Assembly (NCBI GenBank): GCA_963771655.1
Contig: CAVYUG010000003.1
Coordinates: 26,662-90,661 of the forward strand
DNA from: JAWVFM01 sp963771655
GTDB taxonomy: Bacteria > Actinomycetota > Thermoleophilia > Solirubrobacterales > 70-9
Direction of reading: 5' to 3'
Length of the DNA: 64,000 nucleotides
Positions 7,438-15,525 of the stretch are shown one piece after another; positions within the stretch are counted from its first letter, which is position 1; each line of letters starts with the position of its first letter. Made by a program: the position numbers and the translations under genes. The notes under the pieces are model-generated. The model saw only the letters and a list, made by a program, of their open reading frames with translations. It was not told the DNA's origin and did not search any database.

Positions 7438-7503
7438 ACCACGGCTCGCCGGGATCGCCGGGAGTAAGATCCGGGCGCAAGTGGGCGCCTCACGGAAGAG
7501 CAA

Positions 7504-7881
7504 TTGAACGCACCGTTTCGCGTCGAGGTCGAGGACCTCGATGGCGGGATACGCTCGTTCAACCTGAGGGGTGAGCTCGACCATGCCACCGCGCCGGAGC
7601 TCCGCCGGCCGCTCGAGGCGGCGCTCGAGGGCGGGACGCGCTCGCTTCTGATCGACCTGAGCGACTGCAGCTTCATCGACTCCACCGGCCTCAGCGTCAT
7701 CGTGCATGCCCACTCGCGACTCGTCGACGGCGACGCGAACGGTGGCGACGGACAGCTGGAGATCTGCTGCCCCGATGCCCAGGTACGTCGCCTGCTCGAG
7801 ATCACGGGCATCGACCGTGCGCTGGGCCTCCACCAAACGCGCGACGAAGCGCTCGCGGCCCTCTCGAAGTCCGTCGCCTAG
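7504..7881 (+). CDS. STAS-domain anti-sigma factor antagonist
   Basis: A 125-residue single STAS domain of the SpoIIAA/RsbV type. The phosphorylation loop DCSFIDSTGLSVIVHAH contains the conserved D-S-T/S triad, with Ser64 or Thr65 as the expected phospho-acceptor. In this family the dephosphorylated protein binds the RsbW-like kinase and releases the sigma factor; the SpoIIE protein at 4562..7114 is its likely phosphatase. The TTG start is supported by a purine-rich GGAAGAG six nt upstream. It is slightly longer than RsbV because of an insertion (DGDANGGDG) before the last strand. Confidence 0.88.
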   Translation: MNAPFRVEVEDLDGGIRSFNLRGELDHATAPELRRPLEAALEGGTRSLLIDLSDCSFIDSTGLSVIVHAHSRLVDGDANGGDGQLEICCPDAQVRRLLEITGIDRALGLHQTRDEALAALSKSVA

Positions 7882-7910
7882 GCGAGCCTCGGGGCGGGTA
7901 TTGAGCCTCG

Positions 7911-8408
7911 ATGGCGCCTGACCAGGATTCCGTCTCCGGCCGCAACGATCCCGAGCCGGAGCGGGACGAGACCGAGGCCGAGCGGCTCGACCGCAACCTG
8001 AGCGAGATGCTCCAGGAGCTGCGCGTCGCCCTCCCAGGCGTCCAGGTGCTTTTCGCGTTCCTGCTCACCGTTCCCTTCTCCCAGGGCCTCGTGCGAATGA
8101 CCGAGTTCGAACGGATCCTCTACCTGGTCGTGTTGCTTTCGACCGCGCTCGCCACCTTCATCCTGATCGCGCCGACCGCCTACCACCGCATGACTTTCCG
8201 CCAGGGGCGAAAGGCCGAGGTGGTCGCGTTCTCGAATCGCGCCATCCTCATCGGCCTCGGCTTCCTCGCGTTCGCGATGGTGGGCGCGATCCTCCTCGTC
8301 ACCCACCTGCTGTTTGGAGCGGCCGCGGCGATTCCCATCACCGCCGTCGCGGGGCTGGTCATTGTGAGCCTCTGGTACGTGCTTCCCGTGCTTCGGGATT
8401 TTCGCTGA
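7911..8408 (+). CDS. DUF6328-like four-TM membrane protein
   Basis: A 165-residue protein with an acidic hydrophilic N-terminus (residues 1-30), then LNEMLQELRVALPG-like sequence (here LSEMLQELRVALPGVQ) and four hydrophobic helices. The LQELRVALPGVQVLFAFLLT stretch is the signature of DUF6328, common in actinobacteria and without assigned function. ATG at 7911 lies 9 nt after GGGTAT (7896-7901), so a leaderless or near-leaderless mRNA is likely, although no good GTTT -35 is present at the expected distance. It lies 29 bp after the STAS gene. Confidence 0.8.
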   Translation: MAPDQDSVSGRNDPEPERDETEAERLDRNLSEMLQELRVALPGVQVLFAFLLTVPFSQGLVRMTEFERILYLVVLLSTALATFILIAPTAYHRMTFRQGRKAEVVAFSNRAILIGLGFLAFAMVGAILLVTHLLFGAAAAIPITAVAGLVIVSLWYVLPVLRDFR

Positions 8409-8416
8409 CACCTCCC

Positions 8417-8442
8417 GTTTGGCGGATGTAGACCCGGGGTAG
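8417..8442 (+). promoter_or_regulatory. SigB/SigF-type promoter of the respiratory operon
   Basis: GTTTGG (8417-8422), a 14-nt spacer, then GGGTAG (8437-8442), followed after 11 nt by the GTG of ctaC. The match is good except for the last -10 base. The predicted transcript would have almost no leader. Confidence 0.55.
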
Positions 8443-8453
8443 CCCGCCGCCGT

Positions 8454-9452
8454 GTGACGAGGTGGCTGCTTCGGCTCGCATTGGCTCTCGCTGTCTGGGT
8501 GGCGACCGGCTGCGGTCGCCAGTCGACCCTCGATCCGCACAGCAGAGCCTCGAGCGACATCGCGACGCTTTGGTGGTGGATGCTCGGCGCGGCGGCGATC
8601 GTCTTCTTCGGCGCCCTCGTGCTGCTCGCGCTGAGCTGGTTCACGCGTGAGCGACCGGGCCTGCCGATCATCGGTCGCAGCGAGAAGGCGGACAACCGCA
8701 TGGTGGTCGGCTTCGGAATCGTCGTCCCGGCGATCGTGTTGATCGTCCTCTTTGCGATCTCGAACCTCTACGTGATCGGCCAGACGGACGCCCCCGCGCG
8801 GGGCTCGACGGCGATGAGCATCGAGGTCACCGGCCACCAGTGGTTCTGGGAGGTGCGTTATCCGGGGACCGACGCGGTGACGGCGAACGAGATCCACATC
8901 CCCGCCCGCACGCGGGTGCAGGTCATCGCGAAGACCGACGACGTCATCCATTCGTTCTGGGTGCCGGAGCTGAACCGGAAGATCGACATGATCCCGGGCC
9001 AAACGAACCGAGTCCTGCTCGTCGCCGACAAACCGGGCGTCTATCGCGGCCAATGCGCTGAGTTCTGCGGCCTCCAGCACGCGCACATGGCGATGCGGGT
9101 GATCGCGCAACCGGCGCCGGCGTTTCATCGCTGGCTCGCGAACATGGCCGCGCCGGCCCGAGCTCCGGCGACGGCACCCGCGCGGCGGGGTGAGCAGGAG
9201 TTCATGTCGAGCCAGTGCGCGAGCTGCCACACGATTCGCGGCACTTCGGCGGAGGGCACAGTGGGGCCAGACCTCACCCATCTCGCCACGCGGGCGACCC
9301 TCGCAGCCGACACGATTCCGAACACTCATCGCTATCTCCTGCGCTGGATCGCCGATCCCCAATCGATCAAGCCGGGGAACCGGATGCCTGGCCTGCGGCT
9401 CACGAAGCCCCAGCTCCGCTCGATCGTCGCCTACCTGCAGGGGCTCAGGTAG
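8454..9452 (+). CDS. ctaC: Cytochrome c oxidase subunit II with fused cytochrome c domain (caa3 type)
   Basis: A 332-residue protein with a lipoprotein-like signal ending VATGCGRQ, so Cys near residue 20 may be lipidated. Two membrane helices (about 38-62 and 80-103) precede a cupredoxin domain. The CuA site is visible as QCAEFCGLQHAHM (two Cys, His, Met, from about residue 200). A C-terminal cytochrome c domain has CASCH near residue 255 and a Met ligand candidate in GNRMPGL. CuA accepts electrons and passes them to subunit I; the extra haem is characteristic of caa3 oxidases. GTG start. ctaD follows 2 bp later. Confidence 0.95.
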   Translation: MTRWLLRLALALAVWVATGCGRQSTLDPHSRASSDIATLWWWMLGAAAIVFFGALVLLALSWFTRERPGLPIIGRSEKADNRMVVGFGIVVPAIVLIVLFAISNLYVIGQTDAPARGSTAMSIEVTGHQWFWEVRYPGTDAVTANEIHIPARTRVQVIAKTDDVIHSFWVPELNRKIDMIPGQTNRVLLVADKPGVYRGQCAEFCGLQHAHMAMRVIAQPAPAFHRWLANMAAPARAPATAPARRGEQEFMSSQCASCHTIRGTSAEGTVGPDLTHLATRATLAADTIPNTHRYLLRWIADPQSIKPGNRMPGLRLTKPQLRSIVAYLQGLR

Positions 9453-9454
9453 CG

Positions 9455-11359
9455 ATGGCGATCGCCGTCCCACCCGCCGCCGAGGCCCGGGTCGATCGCC
9501 TCGACCGCATCTGGAAGGAGCGCCCGGGGCTCTTCGGGTGGCTCACGACGGTCGACCACAAGCGGATCGGGATCCTCTACTTCTTCACCGCGCTCGCCTT
9601 CTTCGCAGCCGGCGGCGTCGAGGCGCTCCTCATCCGGACCCAGCTGGCGGGCCCGAACGGGACCGTTCTCAGCCCGGGCGCCTTCGACCAGGCGATGACG
9701 ATGCACGGGGTCACGATGATCTTCCTGTTCGTGATCCCGATGTCGATCGGGGCGTTCGGGAACTACCTCGTGCCGCTCATGATCGGCGCCCGGGACATGG
9801 CGTTCCCGCGCCTCAACGCCTTCTCGTTCTGGGCCTACCTGTGCTCCGGGCTCTTCATGTACATCGGTCTCGCGACCGGCAACGGCCCCAACGCCGGCTG
9901 GTTCGACTACGTCCCGCTTGCGTCGAAGACGTACAGCCCCGGCCTCGGGATCGACTTCTACGCGCTCGGCCTGCTGTTCAACAGCATCTCCTCGACGGCG
10001 TCGGCCGTCAACTTCATCGTCACGATCTTCAAGCACCGCGCGCCGGGCATGTCGCTAAACCGCATGCCGCTCTTCTGCTTCGCGTTCCTCGCCGTGTCGT
10101 TCGCACTCGTCTTCGCGCTCCCGGCGCTCTCGGTCGCGCTGATCCTGCTCGAGCTCGACCGGATGCTCGGCTTCCACTTCTACGACGTCGCGAAGGGGGG
10201 CGACACGATCCTCTGGCAGAACCTCTTCTGGATCTTCGGCCACCCCGAGGTCTACATCATCATCCTGCCCGCGTTCGGGATCGCGACCTCGATCATTCCC
10301 ACGTTCGTGCGGCGGCGGATGGTCGCCTTCCCGCTCGTCGCCCTGGCCGAGATCCTGGTGGCGTTCATCGGCTTCGGCGTGTGGGCGCACCACATGTTCG
10401 CGGTCGGCCTCTCGACCGTGACGACGGTCTACTTCGCGGCGGCGAGCCTCATCATCGTCATCCCGAGCGGGATCCAGTTATTCGCCTGGATCACGACGAT
10501 CCTCACCGGAACGCCGAGGTTCAAGACGCCGCTGCTCTGGATCATCGGCTTCATCGTCCTGTTCATGCTCGGCGGGCTCTCGGGCATCACGTTCGCCGCG
10601 ATCCCGTTCGACCAGCAGCTCACCGACACCTATTACGTCGTCGCACATTTCCACTACGTGATCTTCGGCGCGGCGGTGTTCCCCCTGATCGGCGGGGCCT
10701 TCTACTGGTTCCCGAAGGTCACTGGCCGCATGTACCACGAGGGCTGGGGAAAGGCGAGCTTCTGGCTCACCTTCATCGGCATGAACATCACGTTCTTTCC
10801 GATGCACATCCTCGGGCTCGACGGAATGCCGCGGCGCCAGTACACGTATCCCTCCGACATGGGCTGGACCGGGCTCAATCTCCTGGAGACGATCGGCGCC
10901 TACCTTCTCGCGGCGGGCCTCATCGCGGTGGTCGTGAACCTCGCCATCAGCCGGTTCCGCGGCGAGCGCGTCGGCAACGACCCGTGGGGGGGCGACACGC
11001 TCGAGTGGTCCACCACCTCGCCCCCGCCCGCCTACAACTACGCCGTCATCCCACGGGTCTCGAGCCCGTACGCGATGTGGGACAGGGAGGACCGCGAGGC
11101 CGACATCCGCGATCTCGAGCGGGGAGACCGCGTGCTCGAGCGCGGGCACGAGACGCCCGCTTCGACGGCGGTCGACGCCGACTGGGACGAGGTGCTCGAC
11201 ATGCCATCGAGCTCACCGTGGCCGCCGGTTCTGGCGCTGGCGCTCTCCGGCGTCTTCGCCTTCGCGCTGCTCGAGCTATGGATCGCGGCGGGAATCTTCG
11301 TCCTGGGCTCGATGGCCGTGCTCGCCGCGTGGCACCTGAGGGAGCCGCAGGAAGCATGA
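9455..11359 (+). CDS. ctaD: Cytochrome c oxidase subunit I
   Basis: A 634-residue haem-copper oxidase subunit I with 12 core helices. It carries the haem/copper ligands and proton-channel motifs: MTMHGVTMIFLFVIP (haem a His), FGHPEVYIIILPAFGI (CuB His with cross-linked Tyr, K-channel; near residue 262), WAHHMF (CuB His pair) and VAHFHYVIFG (haem a3 and a His). This subunit reduces O2 and pumps protons. The C-terminus carries an extension of about 100 residues with two extra hydrophobic helices, resembling a fused small subunit IV. ATG at 9455 begins the conserved N-terminus. Confidence 0.96.
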   Translation: MAIAVPPAAEARVDRLDRIWKERPGLFGWLTTVDHKRIGILYFFTALAFFAAGGVEALLIRTQLAGPNGTVLSPGAFDQAMTMHGVTMIFLFVIPMSIGAFGNYLVPLMIGARDMAFPRLNAFSFWAYLCSGLFMYIGLATGNGPNAGWFDYVPLASKTYSPGLGIDFYALGLLFNSISSTASAVNFIVTIFKHRAPGMSLNRMPLFCFAFLAVSFALVFALPALSVALILLELDRMLGFHFYDVAKGGDTILWQNLFWIFGHPEVYIIILPAFGIATSIIPTFVRRRMVAFPLVALAEILVAFIGFGVWAHHMFAVGLSTVTTVYFAAASLIIVIPSGIQLFAWITTILTGTPRFKTPLLWIIGFIVLFMLGGLSGITFAAIPFDQQLTDTYYVVAHFHYVIFGAAVFPLIGGAFYWFPKVTGRMYHEGWGKASFWLTFIGMNITFFPMHILGLDGMPRRQYTYPSDMGWTGLNLLETIGAYLLAAGLIAVVVNLAISRFRGERVGNDPWGGDTLEWSTTSPPPAYNYAVIPRVSSPYAMWDREDREADIRDLERGDRVLERGHETPASTAVDADWDEVLDMPSSSPWPPVLALALSGVFAFALLELWIAAGIFVLGSMAVLAAWHLREPQEA

Positions 11360-11976
11360 GCGAGCCGACACGCAGCATGGAGGCAACGGGGGCCGGGGCG
11401 GCGGCTCGCGTCGCGCGCGCGCGCCGCGCGATGCCGAGCGGGTGGTGGGGCATCGCCCTCGTCATCGCGACCGAGGCAACGCTGTTCGGCTCGCTGATCG
11501 CCGCTTACTTCTACCTGCGCTTCCAGGCGTCCGCTTGGCCGCCCGCCGGGGTGCCCGCACCCTCCGTGACCCTGCCGCTCGTCCTGACCGGGGTCCTGCT
11601 CCTCACCGCCGTGCCGCTCTACGGCGCGGTCCGCGCCGCGCGCGCGGCCGCCCCGCGACGAGCGTGGTGGCTGCTCGCGCTCGCGTTCTGCGTCCAGGCC
11701 GCGTACCTGGGTCTCCAGATCCATCTGTTCGTCGACGACATGAACGCGTTCACACCGCAGGGAAGCGCCTACGGGTCCATCTACTTCACCCTCCTCGGCG
11801 TCGACCACGTTCACGTCGCGATCGGCCTCGCCCTGGACGTCTGGCTACTCGCGAAGCTCCTCGGGGGGCTCACCAACTACCGGATGGTGGCATTGCGGGT
11901 CGTCTCGCTCTACTGGTACTTCGTGGCCTTGGTCGGTGTCGCGGTCGTGTTCACCCAGCTCTATCCCTCGCTGTGA
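11356..11976 (+). CDS. ctaE: Cytochrome c oxidase subunit III
   Basis: A 206-residue protein with five membrane helices, the normal five-helix bacterial form of subunit III. Diagnostic features are WWGIALVIATEATLFGSL near residue 29 with the conserved Glu, LGVDHVHVAIGL with the conserved His near the lipid cleft, and the final SLYWYFVALVGVAVVFTQLY. It stabilises the oxidase and supports proton uptake. The ATG overlaps the ctaD stop as ATGA. Confidence 0.95.
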   Translation: MSEPTRSMEATGAGAAARVARARRAMPSGWWGIALVIATEATLFGSLIAAYFYLRFQASAWPPAGVPAPSVTLPLVLTGVLLLTAVPLYGAVRAARAAAPRRAWWLLALAFCVQAAYLGLQIHLFVDDMNAFTPQGSAYGSIYFTLLGVDHVHVAIGLALDVWLLAKLLGGLTNYRMVALRVVSLYWYFVALVGVAVVFTQLYPSL

Positions 11977-12356
11977 GCGGCGCGCCGACATCCGCGACCT
12001 CGCCGCGCCTGTGGTTCGCGGTGGCCGGATCGCCGGTCGCCTGGGGCTTCCAGTTCGGTATCGGCTACTGGATCAGCGAGGCGCATTGCAACCAGGTGGC
12101 GAGCGGCTGGACCGACATCGCGCAGGGGCTCGCCATCGCGTTCACCGCCGTCGCGGCACTGATCGCCGTGGCGGCGGGGCTCACCGCCCTGAGCCTTTAC
12201 CGGGCGACCTCGGACGTCGACGACGACGACGGTCCGCCGTCGGGCCGGACCCACTTCCTCGCCATCGTCGGGATGGCGATCACCCCCCTCTTCTTCTTCA
12301 TCATCGTCATGAACGGCGTTGGGGTGAGCGTCCTCTCCCCCTGTCAGCAGTCATGA
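11973..12356 (+). CDS. Three-TM membrane protein of unknown function in the ctaF/subunit IV position
   Basis: A 127-residue protein with three hydrophobic segments (about 10-28, 42-66 and 95-117) and an acidic loop (SDVDDDDGPPSG). The first segment contains AGSPVAWGFQFGIGYWISEAHC; Cys occurs there and at the C-terminus (SPCQQS). I do not recognise it as classical CtaF. It starts with GTG overlapping the ctaE stop, and its own stop overlaps qcrC, so it is made with the oxidase and the bcc complex. An accessory or assembly subunit is the best guess. Confidence 0.75.
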   Translation: MSGAPTSATSPRLWFAVAGSPVAWGFQFGIGYWISEAHCNQVASGWTDIAQGLAIAFTAVAALIAVAAGLTALSLYRATSDVDDDDGPPSGRTHFLAIVGMAITPLFFFIIVMNGVGVSVLSPCQQS

Positions 12357-13174
12357 AGGGCGCTGCGTCCGCGCACCGAGTCCGCGGCCGCGCCATCGCG
12401 GGGCTCGTCGCCCTCGCGGCGTTCGCCGCGGCGGCCGCCGCCATCGCACAGCCCCCGAGCGGAATCGTCCATACGAAGCCCGAGCGGAACCGCCCCCCGC
12501 GCGCGCTCGGCGCCGAGCTCTTCGCGGCCAACTGCGTGAGCTGCCACGGGATCGACGGGCGGGGGATCCAGCAGCCACAGCCGGGCGGCGCGGGCGACAT
12601 CACCGGGCAGGGGCCGAGCCTCCGCGGCGTTGGGGCACTCGCGCCGGACTTCTACCTGCGCACGGGCCGCATGCCGATCGCTCACGCGGGCGAGGAGCCG
12701 GAGCGGCATCGCCCGTTCTTCTCGCGTCGCGAGATCCGCGGGCTCGTCGCCTACGTCGCCTCGTTCGGCAAGGGCCCGCCGATCCCGCACCCGCGTCCCG
12801 GGCGCGGAGACCTGGCCAGGGGCCAGCAGCTCTTCACCTCGAACTGCGCCGGTTGCCACCAGGTGGTCGGCGAGGGCGGGTACGTGACGGGTGCGCGCGT
12901 CCCCGTCCTGCGGCACGCGAGCGCCCGCGAGATCGCCGAGGCGGTGAGGATCGGTCCCTACCTGATGCCGCGCTTCGGGCCCCGCACGATCACGCCCCAC
13001 GAGCTGGACGACATCGTCGCTTACGTCAAGAGCGTGCGCTCGCCGGACGACGCCGGAGGACTCGGCATCGGCCACATCGGCCCGGTGCCGGAGGGCATGG
13101 TCGCCTGGCTCGTGGCGGCGGTCGTCCTCGTGGGCGTCTGCGTTCTGATCGGGGAGAGGTTGAAGAAGACATGA
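12353..13174 (+). CDS. qcrC: Di-haem cytochrome c subunit of the bcc complex
   Basis: A 273-residue protein with an N-terminal signal/anchor (residues 10-33), two cytochrome c domains with CVSCHG (near 61) and CAGCHQ (near 165), and a C-terminal membrane helix (about 245-265) followed by a basic end. This is the layout of actinobacterial QcrC, which wires the bcc complex directly to the aa3 oxidase without soluble cytochrome c. The subunit II encoded upstream has its own c-type haem as well, so three c haems would lie in the path. The start overlaps the preceding stop. Confidence 0.93.
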   Translation: MKGAASAHRVRGRAIAGLVALAAFAAAAAAIAQPPSGIVHTKPERNRPPRALGAELFAANCVSCHGIDGRGIQQPQPGGAGDITGQGPSLRGVGALAPDFYLRTGRMPIAHAGEEPERHRPFFSRREIRGLVAYVASFGKGPPIPHPRPGRGDLARGQQLFTSNCAGCHQVVGEGGYVTGARVPVLRHASAREIAEAVRIGPYLMPRFGPRTITPHELDDIVAYVKSVRSPDDAGGLGIGHIGPVPEGMVAWLVAAVVLVGVCVLIGERLKKT

Positions 13175-14157
13175 GGGTCCTCAAGGCGCTTTGGCTCGTG
13201 ATCGTGCTCATCATCGGGCTGGCGCGGCCGCCGTGGAAGCGTCCGCGGATCGTGCCCGAGGGCGACCCGTCCGGCCGCGCGGAGCTCGTCGTCGGCGGCC
13301 TGCTCCTCGCGGCGGGAGCGTGCGGCCTGTTGTTCGTCGTGGCATACGTGCTCGACTGGCCGAACCGCACCCAGCTCCTCGGCCTGACGCTCGGCGTCGG
13401 TCTGGCCCTGCTCTCCGCCGCGTGCATCGTCGCCTCACGCCACCTCGTGGTGACGGAGGAGCTCGAGGAGGAGTACCCCGAGCCGGGGGGTGACCGCGGA
13501 GAGGCCGATGCCGTCAGTCAAATCGTCGAGGAGAGCTCCAGCCGGCTCACCCGAAAGCGGTTCCTGGCGGGCGCGGCGGGCGCGGCGGGCGCGGGGCTCG
13601 GCGCAGCTCTCATTGCGCCCGTCGCCGGCCTCGGTCCGATCCTCGACACGGAGTCGCTCTACGACTCGCCCTGGCGGCGGGGACGCCGGCTCGTCGATGG
13701 GACGGGAAAGGCGTTTCGTGCGTCCGACATCGCCGAGGAGGCGTTCTACACCGCGTTTCCAGAGGGCGCCTCCCAGGAGGAGCTCGGCTCGCCGGTGGTG
13801 GTCGTGCGGCTCAAGACGCAGGACCTCGAGCTGCCCCGGGACCGCGGCGACTGGGCGCCGAATGGGATCGTCGCGTACTCGAAGATATGCACGCACGCGG
13901 GTTGCGCGGTCGCCCTCTATCGCAAGCCGCTCTTCCCGCCGGCCGAGCCCGAGCCGGCGCTCGTGTGCCCGTGCCACTACTCGACCTTCAACCCGGCCAC
14001 CGGCGGCACCGTCCTGTTCGGCCCCGCCGGACGGGACCTCCCTCAGCTTCCGCTGGAAATCGATCACGAGGGCTTCCTGAGGGCGGGCGGCAATTTCTCC
14101 GGGCCGGTCGGGCCGAGCTTCTGGGGCGTGAGGACGAGGGGGCCGCACACGACATGA
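13171..14157 (+). CDS. qcrA: Rieske 2Fe-2S subunit of the bcc complex
   Basis: A 328-residue protein. Three N-terminal hydrophobic segments (residues 5-18, 38-60, 68-86) and a fourth after a KRFLAG twin-basic motif match the multi-helix anchor of actinobacterial QcrA. The cluster motifs are CTHAGC (near 239) and CPCHYSTF (near 266), giving the usual two Cys and two His ligands, with FNPATGG after it. It carries electrons from quinol to cytochrome c1 haem. ATGA overlaps link it to both neighbours. Confidence 0.94.
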   Translation: MRVLKALWLVIVLIIGLARPPWKRPRIVPEGDPSGRAELVVGGLLLAAGACGLLFVVAYVLDWPNRTQLLGLTLGVGLALLSAACIVASRHLVVTEELEEEYPEPGGDRGEADAVSQIVEESSSRLTRKRFLAGAAGAAGAGLGAALIAPVAGLGPILDTESLYDSPWRRGRRLVDGTGKAFRASDIAEEAFYTAFPEGASQEELGSPVVVVRLKTQDLELPRDRGDWAPNGIVAYSKICTHAGCAVALYRKPLFPPAEPEPALVCPCHYSTFNPATGGTVLFGPAGRDLPQLPLEIDHEGFLRAGGNFSGPVGPSFWGVRTRGPHTT

Positions 14158-15518
14158 TGCGCTCGCTGGTCCGCTTCCTCGACGAGCGGACGGGTTCGGC
14201 CTCGTTCGCGCGCAAGGCGCTGCGCTATGCGTTCCCCGACCACTGGTCGTTCCTGCTCGGAGAGATCGCCCTCTACGCGTTCGTCGTCCTCGTCGCGACA
14301 GGCATCTACCTGACGTTCTTCTTCGAGCCGAGCACCGCGACCACCGTCTACCACGGCTCCTACTCCCCGCTCGACGGGGTCGAGATGACGCGCGCATATC
14401 GCTCGGTTCTCGACATCTCCTTCGACGTGAAGGCCGGGCTTCTGATCCGGCAGACGCATCACTGGGCGGCGGACGTCTTCGTCGCGGCCATCGTCCTCCA
14501 CCTCCTCAGGGTCTTCTTCACGGGCGCCTATCGGAAGCCGCGCGAGCTGACCTATGTCATCGGCGTCCTGATGCTCTTCATCAGCCTGCTCGAGGGATAT
14601 CTCGGATACTCCTTGGCCGACGACCTGCTGTCGGGGATGGGCCTCGCGATCGGCTACGGGGTGGCCCTCTCGATTCCAGTCATCGGGCCCAATCTCGCGC
14701 TCGGAATCTGGGGGAGCCAGTTGCCGGGGGACCCCGACTTCTGGTCGCGCATGTACATCACCCACGTGCTGATCCTGCCGATCGTCATCGGCGGCCTCAT
14801 GGCGGCGCACCTCGCGCTCGTCGCCTCACGCCACCACACCCAGTTCAAGCGGATGGCGCGCCAGACGGAGCGCCGCCTCGTCGGAGTGCCGACGTTTCCT
14901 GGGCAGGCGCCGCGCTCGCTCGGCCTCTTCTTCGCCGTCGCCGCAGCGCTGGTGCTGCTCGGCGGGCTCGTGCAGATCAACCCGGTCTGGCTCTGGGGCC
15001 CCTACCACCTCGCGGACGGGACGAACGGCGCCCAGCCCGACTGGTATCTGGGTTGGCTCATCGGCGCGCTGCGGCTCGTGCCCTCCTTCGACGTCGTCAT
15101 CGCCAATCGAACCGTCGTGCCCAACCCGTTCTGGGGCGGAGCCCTCTTCCCCCTGGCAATCATGTCCCTGATGCTCGCCTGGCCATGGCTCGAGCGACGC
15201 GTTACCGGGGACAGACGGGTGCATAACGTCCTCGACCGGCCTCGCGATGCGCCCTGGAGGACCGCGATCGGCGCCGCGGTCTGGACCTTCGTGGTGCTCG
15301 TATTCCTCGCCGGCTCGGCCGATCGCATCTTCGTCTTCACGGGCCTCAGCTACTCGTTGCAGATCTGGCTGTTTCGCATCGCGGCGATCGTGTTGCCGCT
15401 CGTTGTCCTCGTCGGGACCCGGAAGCTCTGCCTCGCGCTCCAGCACGCCGAGAAGATCGAGAACGACCGCGAGCGGGCCGAGAAGGAGGCCGAGGCGGCG
15501 GCGAGGGCTCCGAGCTGA
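14154..15518 (+). CDS. qcrB: Cytochrome b subunit of the bcc complex
   Basis: A 454-residue membrane protein of the cytochrome b/b6 family. The haem ligands lie in RQTHHWAADVFVAAIVLHLLR and the following helix; the loop GYLGYSLADDLLSGMG and the PDWYLGWLIGALRLVPS segment are typical of QcrB quinol-site regions. It oxidises menaquinol and feeds the Rieske centre and b haems. It ends with a charged helix (KIENDRERAEKEAEAAARAP). It is the last gene of the operon and converges with an SDR gene 7 bp away. Confidence 0.94.
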   Translation: MMRSLVRFLDERTGSASFARKALRYAFPDHWSFLLGEIALYAFVVLVATGIYLTFFFEPSTATTVYHGSYSPLDGVEMTRAYRSVLDISFDVKAGLLIRQTHHWAADVFVAAIVLHLLRVFFTGAYRKPRELTYVIGVLMLFISLLEGYLGYSLADDLLSGMGLAIGYGVALSIPVIGPNLALGIWGSQLPGDPDFWSRMYITHVLILPIVIGGLMAAHLALVASRHHTQFKRMARQTERRLVGVPTFPGQAPRSLGLFFAVAAALVLLGGLVQINPVWLWGPYHLADGTNGAQPDWYLGWLIGALRLVPSFDVVIANRTVVPNPFWGGALFPLAIMSLMLAWPWLERRVTGDRRVHNVLDRPRDAPWRTAIGAAVWTFVVLVFLAGSADRIFVFTGLSYSLQIWLFRIAAIVLPLVVLVGTRKLCLALQHAEKIENDRERAEKEAEAAARAPS

Positions 15519-15525
15519 CGATCCG

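Noticed and set aside
7878..9473. Long minus-strand open frame across the DUF6328 and ctaC genes
   Set aside because: It lies opposite genes with strong signatures (CuA site, CxxCH) and has antisense-type composition.
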